DNA of 64,000 nt from positions 1-64,000 of the forward strand of contig CAKPDO010000001.1 in the NCBI GenBank assembly GCA_934148985.1. The letters run 5' to 3'. A program made the translations under genes and the position numbers. The number at the start of each line of letters is the position of its first letter. Within the stretch, counting starts at the first letter, position 1. The notes below the pieces were generated by a model. The model made no database searches, was not told the DNA's origin, and worked only from the letters and a program-made list of their open reading frames with translations. Of this stretch, positions 42,052 to 50,416 are shown in pieces. The DNA is from an uncultured Clostridia bacterium (lineage in GTDB: Bacteria; Bacillota; Clostridia; TANB77; CAG-508).

Positions 42052-43087
42052 ATGGAAAATGAATTAACTTTAATTGATGAAAATATAAATCCAATATTTG
42101 AGGAAATAAAAGGGCTTGTAAACAATAGCAGAGATAGAGTTTATAGTGCTGTAAATACAGAAATGTTAAATTTATATTGGAATATTGGCAAAATCATAAT
42201 GGAAATACAACAAGGAAATGAAAGAGCAAATTATGGAGATGCGGTTTTGGAAAAGCTATCGGAAAAATTAACGAATGAATTTGGAAAAGGGTTTTCTGTT
42301 GATAATCTTGAAAAAATGAGAAAATTTTATAATGTCTTTCAAAATTCCGAAACACTGTCTCGGAAATCTAACATGGTCACATTATATAGAATTGATAAAG
42401 GTTGAAGACGAAAGTAAAAGAAAATTTTATATGAATGAAGCAATAAATTCAAAATGGAGTGTTAGAGAATTACAAAGACAAAAAAATTCACTATTATATG
42501 AAAGACTAGCTTTGTCGCAAAACAAAGAAAAGGTGCTAGAACTAGCAGAAAAAGGACAGATTATAAAAACGGGGAAAGACTTAATTAAAGACCCATTTGT
42601 TTTGGAATTTTTAGATATAAAGGAAAACACTGAATACTTGGAAAGTGATTTAGAAAAAAATATACTAGAACATTTAAAAGAATTTCTGTTGGAGTTAGGA
42701 AAAGGCTTTATGTTTGTAGGTAGTCAAGTAAGAATAACTTTAGAAGAAGACCATTTTTATCCGGATTTGGTATTTTACAACAGGTTAGCTAAATGTTTTG
42801 TGATAATAGATTTAAAGATAGGAAAAGTTACACATCAAGATATTGGCCAAATGCAAATGTATATAAATTATTATGACAGAGAAGAAAGAAAAGATGATGA
42901 AAATCCAAGTATTGGAATTTTATTATGCACAGATAAAAATGAAACTGTTGTAAAATATACTTTGCCAAAAAACAATGAAAGCATTTTTGCATCAGAATAT
43001 AAATTGCATTTGCCTACTGAAAATGAATTGATTGAAGCGGTTGAAGAAGAAAAGAAAAATTATGAATTAAATGAGAAAAATAGATAA
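42052..43087 (+). CDS. DUF1016 (YhcG-like) PD-(D/E)XK nuclease, with a CGG +1 shift
   Basis: A two-domain protein of 344 residues when shifted. The DUF1016 N-terminal domain includes RDRVYSAVNTEMLNLYWNIG and GDAVLEKLSEKLTNEFGKGF. In-frame CGG at 42361 shifts +1, giving SETLS-G-NLTWSHYIELIKVE, the conserved family motif (NLSWSHY-like). The C-terminal domain is a PD-(D/E)XK nuclease with EDHFYPDLVFYNRLAKCFVI followed by IDLKIG. The family is common beside type I restriction systems and mobile elements. None is seen here. Confidence 0.88.
42361..42363 (+). other. CGG +1 shift site in the DUF1016 nuclease
   Basis: Codon 104 is CGG in frame 0 (tct CGG aaa). CGGA read as Gly gives LS-G-NLTWSHY. 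Confidence 0.85.
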
Positions 43088-43264
43088 AACTTGATAGCAT
43101 ATTTAATTGAATAACATTTAATAGTAAAAAGGAAAGTCGACATATATTTATAAAAAAATAAATATTTGACGAATTTCCTTTTTATTTTATGAAAAAAAGT
43201 GTAACCTTTTGCCAATTAGACTACACTATATAAGTGTAAGATGTCTTATAAAGGAGTTTTTAAA

Positions 43265-43801
43265 TTGAAAGATTTTAAGCAATTAGAAAAGTATTATAAA
43301 AATGATAAAATCGATATAAATCAAATAATAGAAGATTTTACGCCATATATAACTACAATAATAAATAATGGAACAAATGAAAAGATATCATTTGAAGATA
43401 AAGAAGAAATTTTTTCGGATACATTTTTTCTACTATGGAAAAACATAGATAGGCTGAATATAAATACATCTTTGAATTCATATTTAGCAGGAATAACCAG
43501 AAATTTAATAAAGGAAAAATACAGAAAATCGAAAATTATTTATGATATTAATGACTTTGAAAATGATACATTAAATTGTGTAAATATGTATGAAAGTGAT
43601 AGAGAATTGATTTTAGATATAGAACAAAAGATTAAAGGATTAAAAGATATTGATATTAAGATTATGAATTTATTTTATTATTCATCTATGTCGATTAAAG
43701 ATATAGCAAAAAAATTAAATATTTCCGAATTGAATGTAAAGACGAGATTACATAGAATACGAAAGAAGATAAAAAGAGAATTAAATAATGGAGGAATTTA
43801 G
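43265..43801 (+). CDS. Sigma-70 family (ECF-like) RNA polymerase sigma factor
   Basis: A 178-residue sigma factor with region 2 (EEIFSDTFFLLWKNIDRLNI; LNSYLAGITRNLIKEKYRKS) and region 4 (IDIKIMNLFYYSSMSIKDIA; LNISELNVKTRLHRIRKKIK). The TTG start follows aaaggag. The next gene, three bases on, encodes a membrane protein with a cytoplasmic N-terminus, the usual place for its anti-sigma factor. Upstream, tgtaaccttt and ctacact (43199-43231) may form an autoregulated alternative promoter, but this is a guess. Confidence 0.85.
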   Translation: MKDFKQLEKYYKNDKIDINQIIEDFTPYITTIINNGTNEKISFEDKEEIFSDTFFLLWKNIDRLNINTSLNSYLAGITRNLIKEKYRKSKIIYDINDFENDTLNCVNMYESDRELILDIEQKIKGLKDIDIKIMNLFYYSSMSIKDIAKKLNISELNVKTRLHRIRKKIKRELNNGGI

Positions 43802-43803
43802 AA

Positions 43804-44973
43804 ATGGAATTTGATAAAAATAAAATAAAAACAAAAATCTCAATAGCAAAAATTAAAGAGGAGAATGATATAATTATGGAAAAGAAAAAAACGAGAAATG
43901 TATTAAAAACAGTAGCAACTGTGTTAGGTGGGATAGTTTTTGGTACAGGTGTTGTATTTGCAGGAACGAAGGTATATGAGAATGTGGAAAAAGTATGGAA
44001 TACGCCAAAAACTTATGAATTTACAGAAAAATTAAGCGAAGAAGATAAGAAAGATGCAATAAGTGAGGATGAAGCAAAAAAGAAAGCAATTGATTATCTT
44101 GGAAAAATAGGATTGACAAAAGAAATAAGTGCAATAGATTTAAGAAAAAATATTTTGAAAGATGAAGTTATATGGAATATTGGTTTTAAAGAAGGTTCAA
44201 TTATAATGAATAGTAATGGAGATTTTAAAAGTTTAAGTATTCCGGCTTCTAATTATACTATACCAAAAAATTATGGAATAACAAGTGAACAAGCCAAAGT
44301 TGTTGCAAAAGAATTATTATCAAAATACAATCCTAATCATAATGACAATGAATATGATTTAGTTTCTTTAAAAGGAAATGCCGAAAAGGATATAGATTCG
44401 TATATTTGGTATGCTAGTTTTTATAAAAAATATGGAGAATTATATAATCAATATGAAAAAATTGAAATAGGTTGGATTCCAACTATAAATGGGCTATATT
44501 GCTTGAATATTGAGAACTACAAATATGAAAATAATGAGCAACAAATATCAAAAGAAGAAGCTATTGGGATTGCTAGAGAAAAAGATGAAAAAATAGAAAC
44601 AAGACATAAAATAGCTTCAGCAGAAGCTGAAATCGGTATTGATAAGATGAATACTGAGGTTATTTATCGTGAAAAAAATATAGAAGAATATGAAAATGGT
44701 ACAATTAATTTTAATTATCAAGAAAATGGTGAAATTGCATTAAAGGATGACGCAGTATTTTATAAGGTTGACAATAGAGTAAGGAAAGTTTGGGAAGTTA
44801 CAATTTATTATGATTATTATAAGTATAAAGAAAATGGTGCAGAAAGATATGTTTATTATGTTGATTGCACAACAGGTGAAATAATAGGCGGTAGTAGATG
44901 GAATGGAGCAAAGAGACAGATTGAAAGCTTAATGAATGATACGTACAATTATTATTTTGAAAGAACTACTTGA
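43804..44973 (+). CDS. Membrane protein with PepSY-like repeats, probable anti-sigma factor
   Basis: A 389-residue protein: cytoplasmic N-terminus (1-33), one membrane helix (VLKTVATVLGGIVFGTGVVF, about 34-53), and a long extracytoplasmic region with PepSY/YcdB-like alpha-beta modules (SEDEAKKKAIDYLGKIGLTK; TSEQAKVVAKELLSKYN; SKEEAIGIAREKDEKI) and a final YVDCTTGEIIGGSRW strand. Being coupled to the sigma gene, it may bind and restrain that sigma factor; the inference rests on arrangement. Its stop lies within the following terminator. Confidence 0.75.
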   Translation: MEFDKNKIKTKISIAKIKEENDIIMEKKKTRNVLKTVATVLGGIVFGTGVVFAGTKVYENVEKVWNTPKTYEFTEKLSEEDKKDAISEDEAKKKAIDYLGKIGLTKEISAIDLRKNILKDEVIWNIGFKEGSIIMNSNGDFKSLSIPASNYTIPKNYGITSEQAKVVAKELLSKYNPNHNDNEYDLVSLKGNAEKDIDSYIWYASFYKKYGELYNQYEKIEIGWIPTINGLYCLNIENYKYENNEQQISKEEAIGIAREKDEKIETRHKIASAEAEIGIDKMNTEVIYREKNIEEYENGTINFNYQENGEIALKDDAVFYKVDNRVRKVWEVTIYYDYYKYKENGAERYVYYVDCTTGEIIGGSRWNGAKRQIESLMNDTYNYYFERTT

Positions 44974-44990
44974 ATATAGTAGTTCTTTTT
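44961..44990 (+). terminator. Terminator after the sigma/anti-sigma pair
   Basis: aagaactact / agtagttctt then a T run. The left arm includes the stop codon. Confidence 0.8.
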
Positions 44991-45027
44991 AGTATAATTG
45001 TGAGGTATTGTGAATAGGAGCAAAAAA

Positions 45028-45243
45028 ATGATAAAAAGATATAAAAAAGATGAAATCGAAAAGCTAGCTAAAATATTAAAAAACGATGGTGTAATCAGTG
45101 TACCAACTGATAGTACAGATGAAATAAAAATATTAAGAGAAGGGCCAATATCGGTAGAGCAAATAATAGAGGTCATAAAGGAGGAAATATGTTTAAATTA
45201 CACTCAGAATATAAGCCAACAGGCGACCAACCAAATGCAATAA
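45028..45243 (+). pseudogene. Internally deleted threonylcarbamoyl-AMP synthase (Sua5/YrdC) remnant
   Basis: A 71-codon frame with ribosome-binding site ataggag. The first 31 residues, ending KNDGVISVPTDS, match the N-terminus of Sua5/YrdC. They join in frame to [20 protein letters not shown], which matches the enzyme's C-terminal strand. About 150 residues, including the catalytic fold, are missing. The tail then runs over the start of uvrB in another frame. It probably cannot make the t6A precursor, so a complete copy must exist elsewhere. Confidence 0.7.
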
Positions 45244-47146
45244 AATACCTATCAAAAGGAATAGAAGATGGCAAGAAATACCAGACGCTTCTAGGAGTTA
45301 CGGGTTCACGGAAAAACATTTACAATGGCAAATATAATAGCTGAAACTCAAAGACCAACATTGGTTTTAGCACACAATAAGACATTAGCTCGGACAGCTA
45401 TATTCCGAATTCAAAGAGTTTTTTCCTGAAAACAGAGTAGAATATTTTGTGTCATATTATGACTACTATCAACCAGAAAGCTACATAGCGGCCTCAGATA
45501 CATATATCGAAAAAGATGCATCAATAAATGACGAAATAGACAAATTACGTCATTCGGCGACATTATCACTATTCGAAACAAGAGACGTAATAGTTGTAGC
45601 ATCAGTATCATGCATATATGGTTTAGGAGATCCAGAAGACTACCAAGAAATGATGCTATCACTAAGACCAAATATGGAAAAATCAAGAGATGAAGTGATG
45701 AGAAAGCTAGTAACAATGCAATATTCAAGAAACGAAATAGATTTCAAAAGAGGAACATTTAGAGCAAAAGGAGATATCTTGGAAATTTATCCATCATCAA
45801 CTAGTGAATCAGCATTAAGAGTAGAATTTTGGGGAGACGAAATAGAAAAAATATCGGAAATAAATCCATTAACAGGAAAAGCAATAGGAACTAGAGAACA
45901 TGTATTAATTCCACCAGCATCACAATATGTAACAAGCAGAGAAAAGTTAGATAGGGCAATTGTAACAATAGAAGAAGAACTTGAAGAAAGAATAAAATAC
46001 TTCAAATCTCAAAATAAATTAATAGAAGCACAACGTATAGAAGAAAGAACAAATTTCGATATAGAGATGATGAAGGAAACAGGATTTTGCCAAGGAATAG
46101 AAAACTATTCTAGACACATGAGCGGAAGAAAAGCTGGAAGCCCACCATATACATTATTTGACTATTTTCCAAAAGACTATTTGCTATTAATAGACGAATC
46201 ACATGCAACAATACCACAAGTTAGAGCAATGTATAACGGCGATAAATCAAGAAAAGATTCACTTGTAAATTATGGATTTAGACTTCCATCAGCATATGAT
46301 AATAGGCCATTAAAATTTGAAGAATTTGAAGAAAGAATAAATCAGGTTGTGTTTGTAAGTGCTACACCAGCAGATTATGAAAAAGAACATTCTAAAGAAA
46401 ATGTTGTAGAGCAAATTATAAGGCCTACAGGACTTTTAGACCCTAAAATAGAAGTAAAACCTGTAACAAATCAAGTTGATGACTTAATAGAACAAATAAG
46501 AATTAGAGTAGAAAAAAAAGAAAGAATATTAGTTACAACATTAACTAAAAAAATGGCAGAAGATTTAACAGAGTATTTGAAAAGCCTAGATATAAAAGTA
46601 AATTATATGCATTCAGAAACAAAAGCATTAGAGAGGATGGAAATAATTAGAAATTTAAGGCTTGGAGAGTTTGACGTTTTAGTTGGAATAAACTTATTAA
46701 GAGAGGGCCTAGACATACCTGAAGTATCTTTAGTTGCAATATTAGATGCAGATAAAGAAGGATTTTTACGTTCAGAACGTTCGTTAATTCAAACAATAGG
46801 ACGTGCCGCAAGAAATACAGATGGAACTGTTATAATGTATGCAGATGTTTTGACTGATTCTATGGAAAAAGCAATATCGGAAACTAACAGAAGACGTAAA
46901 ATTCAAACAGAATATAATGAGGCTCATGGAATTACTCCTAAAACTATTAATAAATCTGTTAGAGATGCAATTAGGGCTGTTCAAACAGAAGATATTGGTG
47001 TCGAATTTAAAGCTGAAAAAGGCGAAGATATTAAAGAAACTATTAATAGGTTAACTGATGAAATGCTTGAATTTGCAAGCAAAATGGAGTTTGAAAAAGC
47101 AGCTGAGGCTAGGGATAAGATAAAAGAACTGGAGAAATTATTGTGA
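45189..47146 (+). CDS. uvrB: Excinuclease ABC subunit B, with two CGG +1 shifts
   Basis: The damage-verification helicase-like ATPase of nucleotide-excision repair. Frame 0 starts [20 protein letters not shown] and reaches in-frame CGG at 45309. Skipping C gives [17 protein letters not shown], the Walker A loop. A second in-frame CGG at 45391 gives [17 protein letters not shown]. Then follow the beta-hairpin [20 protein letters not shown], Walker [29 protein letters not shown] and the C-terminal UVR motif. With both shifts it has 651 residues, the normal size. Without them no complete Walker A exists, so the enzyme would be dead. Confidence 0.96.
45309..45311 (+). other. CGG +1 shift site 1 in uvrB, inside Walker A
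   Basis: Codon 41 is CGG in frame 0 (tca CGG aaa). CGGA read as Gly gives GVTGS-G-KT. Confidence 0.92.
45391..45393 (+). other. CGG +1 shift site 2 in uvrB
   Basis: In frame after site 1 (gct CGG aca). CGGA read as Gly gives NKTLA-G-QLYSEF. Confidence 0.92.
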
Positions 47147-47167
47147 TTTTTTTGACAAATTCATTTG

Positions 47168-47240
47168 GGACCGGGTCTTTTTTGTTCTTGCTCATTTGGG
47201 ACCGGGTCCTTTTTGAGCAAGAACAAAAAAGACCCGGTCC
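47168..47240. repeat. Perfect 27-bp inverted repeat made of ccgggt repeats
   Basis: Arm 47168-47194 is perfectly complementary to 47214-47240, and the 19-base loop holds a third copy of gggaccgggtc. It ends uvrB transcription on one side and faces ysxC on the other. It belongs to the same family as 21291-21349 and 25581-25700. Confidence 0.85.
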
Positions 47241-47263
47241 TAATTGGACAAAAAATGTCAAAA

Positions 47264-47345
47264 TTTGAGGATATGTGTAAAATATTGTAATAAAAAAGTA
47301 AGGATATGTGTAAAAAATGTATTGAAAAAATCGGGGATATGTGGT
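47264..47345 (+). repeat. Three short direct repeats (ggatatgtg)
   Basis: ggatatgtgtaaaa occurs twice and ggatatgtggtga once, about 34 bases apart. There is no open frame. Function unknown. Confidence 0.6.
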
Positions 47346-47351
47346 GAAAAG

Positions 47352-47389
47352 ATGAATTTATAATAAAAATATAAATTCGTCTTTTTTCT
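47352..47389. terminator. Terminator at the end of ysxC
   Basis: agatgaatttata / tataaattcgtct with T residues. It lies at the 3' end of the convergent ysxC. Confidence 0.6.
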
Positions 47390-47969
47390 AAATAAATTCC
47401 TCAATAACCTTCCAAACATCATCACAAAAAACTTTCTTCTCCGAGGAAAAAGGAAGGATAGTCGCATCCATCAAAGGATTAATTTCTTTCTGTAAACTAG
47501 TTACCGTATCCAAAACCTTAGTAGGAGCAATTTTATCAGCTTTATTAGCAAGAATTATAAAAGGTTTTCCAGAGCGAATAACATAATCATACATTAATTT
47601 GTCATTGCTAGTTGGAGCGTGTCTGATATCAATTAGAAAAATAATTAAAGAAATCTTATCTCTTTTAAAAAGATATTCTTCAATAAATTGGCCGACTTTA
47701 ACCTGTTCAGCTTTAGACATTTTACTAAAACCATAACCAGGTAGGTCAACAAAATAAAATTTTTCATCAATATTATAAAAATTTATTTGTCTTGTTTTTC
47801 CTGGTTCAGAGCTTGTGCGAGCAAGTTTTTTTCTATTTATCATTGTATTTACAAAGCTTGATTTTCCAACATTAGATTTACCAACTAAAACAATTTCGGG
47901 TAAATCATTTTTAGGGTATTGTTTTGGGCTTACAGCCGAAATTTCGAATTGTGGATTTTTTACTATCAT
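47388..47969 (-). CDS. ysxC: Ribosome biogenesis GTPase YsxC/EngB
   Basis: A GTPase needed for 50S assembly. It has 193 residues from the ATG at 47969, which follows aaaaaggag; an open frame extends further but without a ribosome-binding site. G motifs are VGKSNVGKSSFVNTMINRKK (G1), SEPGKTRQINFYN (G2), FYFVDLPGYGFSKM (G3) and FIILANKADKI (G4). Typical neighbours such as lon are absent. Confidence 0.95.
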   Translation of the reverse strand: MIVKNPQFEISAVSPKQYPKNDLPEIVLVGKSNVGKSSFVNTMINRKKLARTSSEPGKTRQINFYNIDEKFYFVDLPGYGFSKMSKAEQVKVGQFIEEYLFKRDKISLIIFLIDIRHAPTSNDKLMYDYVIRSGKPFIILANKADKIAPTKVLDTVTSLQKEINPLMDATILPFSSEKKVFCDDVWKVIEEFI

Positions 47970-47993
47970 AATTTTAAAACTCCTTTTTATATC

Positions 47994-48029
47994 AGAAACG
48001 GTTCTTTTGTTCAAAGAACCGTTTGAAAA
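47994..48029. terminator. Hairpin between ysxC and the upstream membrane gene
   Basis: aaacggttctttt / aaagaaccgttt, a strong stem without a long T run. Confidence 0.5.
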
Positions 48030-48035
48030 TTATAT

Positions 48036-48554
48036 TTAAACATAATATTTTTTATCTAGTTTATTGGTATTTATTACATATTTTTTTTTATTTAATGGGT
48101 CAAAATCAATTTTAAATTCTGTAATTTTAAATTTTTCAATCAAATAGCTAACATTAGATGGGTATTCATGACTTTTAAATGTCATAGGAGAACCATTTAT
48201 TTGGTCCGAAGTACATATGACATAAAAATTTCGACCAGTTTGTTCAATTCTTAGGTATTTTCCTGTAATTGTTTTTGAATTTTTTTCTAATCTTTTATAA
48301 AGAGCCATTTGCATTAAGCAGCTGAAAATAGAATAACCACAAGCAAAAAATCCAGCAGAAAATAATATTAATAGCGCTAAAAAAAATAAAAAATCATTAG
48401 TCGATTGCCAAAAGTTGGTAAAAATATTGAGTATTCCTCCAGTAATTTTGTTTAATACAAAAAGCATAAAACAAGCACATATTAATATAAAAATATAAAC
48501 CTTTAATCTACTGCTTAAGCAGCTGTAATACATGTATTTTGAATTTTTTTTCAT
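48036..48554 (-). CDS. Hypothetical two-helix membrane protein
   Basis: A 172-residue protein with two membrane helices (VYIFILICACFMLFVLN, about 19-35; FLFFLALLILFSAGFFACGY, about 55-74) and a soluble C-terminal domain (GKYLRIEQTGRNFYVICTSD; KFKITEFKIDFDPLNKKKYV). The ATG at 48554 follows aaaaaggag. It is downstream of serS on the same strand, separated by 16 bases, so co-transcription is likely. Family not recognised. Confidence 0.65.
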   Translation of the reverse strand: MKKNSKYMYYSCLSSRLKVYIFILICACFMLFVLNKITGGILNIFTNFWQSTNDFLFFLALLILFSAGFFACGYSIFSCLMQMALYKRLEKNSKTITGKYLRIEQTGRNFYVICTSDQINGSPMTFKSHEYPSNVSYLIEKFKITEFKIDFDPLNKKKYVINTNKLDKKYYV

Positions 48555-48570
48555 ATGTTTTTCTCCTTTT

Positions 48571-49857
48571 TTATTTTTTAGGACTAATCTTCTCAAGTCC
48601 ACCCATGTAAGGTCTTAAAACTTCTGGGATAATAACACTACCATCAGGCTGATAATTATTTTCCATAACGGCAATTAGCATTCTAGGTGGGGCAACAACT
48701 GTGTTATTTAAAGTATGAGCATAATAATTTTCTTTTTCACCTTTAATTCTAATTCCAAGTCTACGAGCTTGTGCATCTGTTAAGTTTGAACAGCTTCCAA
48801 CTTCGAAATATTTCTTTTGACGAGGAGACCATGCTTCAACATCGCAAGATTTTGCTTTTAAATCAGCTAAATCACCACTGCAACATTCTAGAGTTCTAAC
48901 AGGAATATTCATACTTCTAAATAATTCAACTGTATATGACCACATTTTATCATACCAATTCCAGCTGTCTTCTGGTTCACAAACAACTATCATTTCTTGT
49001 TTTTCAAATTGATGGATTCTGTAAACACCACGTTCTTCTATACCATGAGCACCTTTTTCTTTTCTAAAACATGGAGAATAAGATGTCATTGTGTAAGGCA
49101 TTTTTGATTTATCTAATATTTGGTCTTTAAATTTACCAATCATTGAGTGTTCAGATGTTCCAATTAAATACAAATCTTCTCCTTCGATTTTGTACATCAT
49201 TGCGTCCATTTCTTCAAAACTCATAACGCCTGTAACAACATTTGAACGAATCATAAAAGGAGGTATACAATATGTAAATCCTTTATTTATCATAAAATCT
49301 CTAGCATAAGTAAGTACGGCCGAATGCAATCTTGCAACATCTCCCATTAAATAATAAAAACCGTTTCCAGCAACACGACGTGCACTATCTAGGTCAAGAC
49401 CACCTAAAGCTTCCATAATTTCTCCATGATATGGAATTTCGTAATCTGGAACGACAGGTTCACCATATTTTTGAATTTCTACATTTTTGCTATCATCTTC
49501 TCCTATTGGAACTGATGGGTGCATTATGTTTGGAATTTTCATCATTCTTGATTTTATTTCTTCAGATAATTCATTTTCTAGTGCTTCATTTTCTTCTAGT
49601 CTTGTATTTATTTCTTGAACTTTTTGTTTTATTTCTTCTGCTTTTTCTTTTTCACCATTTTTCATTAAATTACCTATTTGGTTACTTAAAGTTTTTCTTT
49701 CGCTACGCAAATTATCACCATTTAATTTTGCTTCACGACTTTTTTTGTCTAGGTCAATTACTTCATCTACTAATACTAATTTTTTATCTTGAAATTTTTT
49801 CTTGATATTTTCCTTTACAATATCAGGATGCTCTCTTAAAAATTTTATATCTATCAT
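48571..49857 (-). CDS. serS: Seryl-tRNA synthetase
   Basis: A class II synthetase that charges tRNA-Ser. It has 428 residues. The N-terminal long coiled-coil arm (about 30-100) contacts the tRNA variable arm. Motif 2 is FRKEKGAHGIEERGVYRIHQ followed by FEKQEMI. The serine-site region is LIGTSEHSMIGKFKDQIL with SCDVEAWSPRQKKYFEVGSC. Motif 3 is NNTVVAPPRMLIAVMENNYQ. The ribosome-binding site is aaaggaatg. No T-box leader is visible upstream. Confidence 0.96.
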   Translation of the reverse strand: MIDIKFLREHPDIVKENIKKKFQDKKLVLVDEVIDLDKKSREAKLNGDNLRSERKTLSNQIGNLMKNGEKEKAEEIKQKVQEINTRLEENEALENELSEEIKSRMMKIPNIMHPSVPIGEDDSKNVEIQKYGEPVVPDYEIPYHGEIMEALGGLDLDSARRVAGNGFYYLMGDVARLHSAVLTYARDFMINKGFTYCIPPFMIRSNVVTGVMSFEEMDAMMYKIEGEDLYLIGTSEHSMIGKFKDQILDKSKMPYTMTSYSPCFRKEKGAHGIEERGVYRIHQFEKQEMIVVCEPEDSWNWYDKMWSYTVELFRSMNIPVRTLECCSGDLADLKAKSCDVEAWSPRQKKYFEVGSCSNLTDAQARRLGIRIKGEKENYYAHTLNNTVVAPPRMLIAVMENNYQPDGSVIIPEVLRPYMGGLEKISPKK

Positions 49858-49987
49858 AAAATCATTCCTTTCTTAATTACGCGTATTATATAATATTTGT
49901 AGTGATATATCAAGCATTTAAAGAATAAAAAATATTTTTTTGACATATATTATATAAAAATATGTTAAATTAAGGAGATTATGTTTC

Positions 49988-50266
49988 ATGGAAAAAGAAT
50001 ATATAAGAGAGACTAAGATACGTGAGTTGACAGAAGACGAAAGAAATAGGGAACTTCTGATTAATATTATTGAAACAAGAGAAAAATTGAAAAAAGCTCA
50101 TTGTAATTTTGATTTTGCAGAGGGAGATTTGGTTGATTATTATTCTTATGAAATTAAAGCAAATCAAGCAAAATTGGATTATTTGATTAAACTGGCTAAA
50201 GAAAAAGGGGTAGTCATGGATGCAGAGGCTAGAAATATGGTGGAAATGGAAAGTGATGTGGGGTGA
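49988..50266 (+). CDS. DUF2508 (YaaL-like) family protein
   Basis: A 92-residue, mostly helical cytoplasmic protein. The segment AHCNFDFAEGDLVDYYSYEI followed by KANQAKLDYLIKLAKEKGV matches the small DUF2508/YaaL family found near recR and sporulation genes. The ribosome-binding site is taaggagat, and a TTGACA at 49940 may be its -35. Function unknown in the family. Confidence 0.75.
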   Translation: MEKEYIRETKIRELTEDERNRELLINIIETREKLKKAHCNFDFAEGDLVDYYSYEIKANQAKLDYLIKLAKEKGVVMDAEARNMVEMESDVG

Positions 50267-50342
50267 TTTTTAGTACTTTTCGGAAAATGGGAAAAAAATA
50301 ACAAAAATCTTTCTAAAAATGTGTAAATAAAAAAGTGAGAAA

Positions 50343-50371
50343 GCAAGAAAAATTTTTCTTGCTTTTTTTCA
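50343..50371 (+). terminator. Terminator before radA
   Basis: gcaagaaaaa / tttttcttgc and a T run. Confidence 0.75.
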
Positions 50372-50416
50372 AAAAATAAACTAAAATAAACATATCAAAA
50401 AAACGGAGGAAAGCAA

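Noticed and set aside
47264..47345. Three ggatatgtg repeats as a CRISPR array
   Set aside because: The repeats are only about 13 bases and imperfect, the spacing is too short, and no cas gene is present.
49858..49980. T-box leader upstream of serS
   Set aside because: No T-box consensus, specifier stem or terminator is visible in the 120 bases before the gene; the same holds for hisS.
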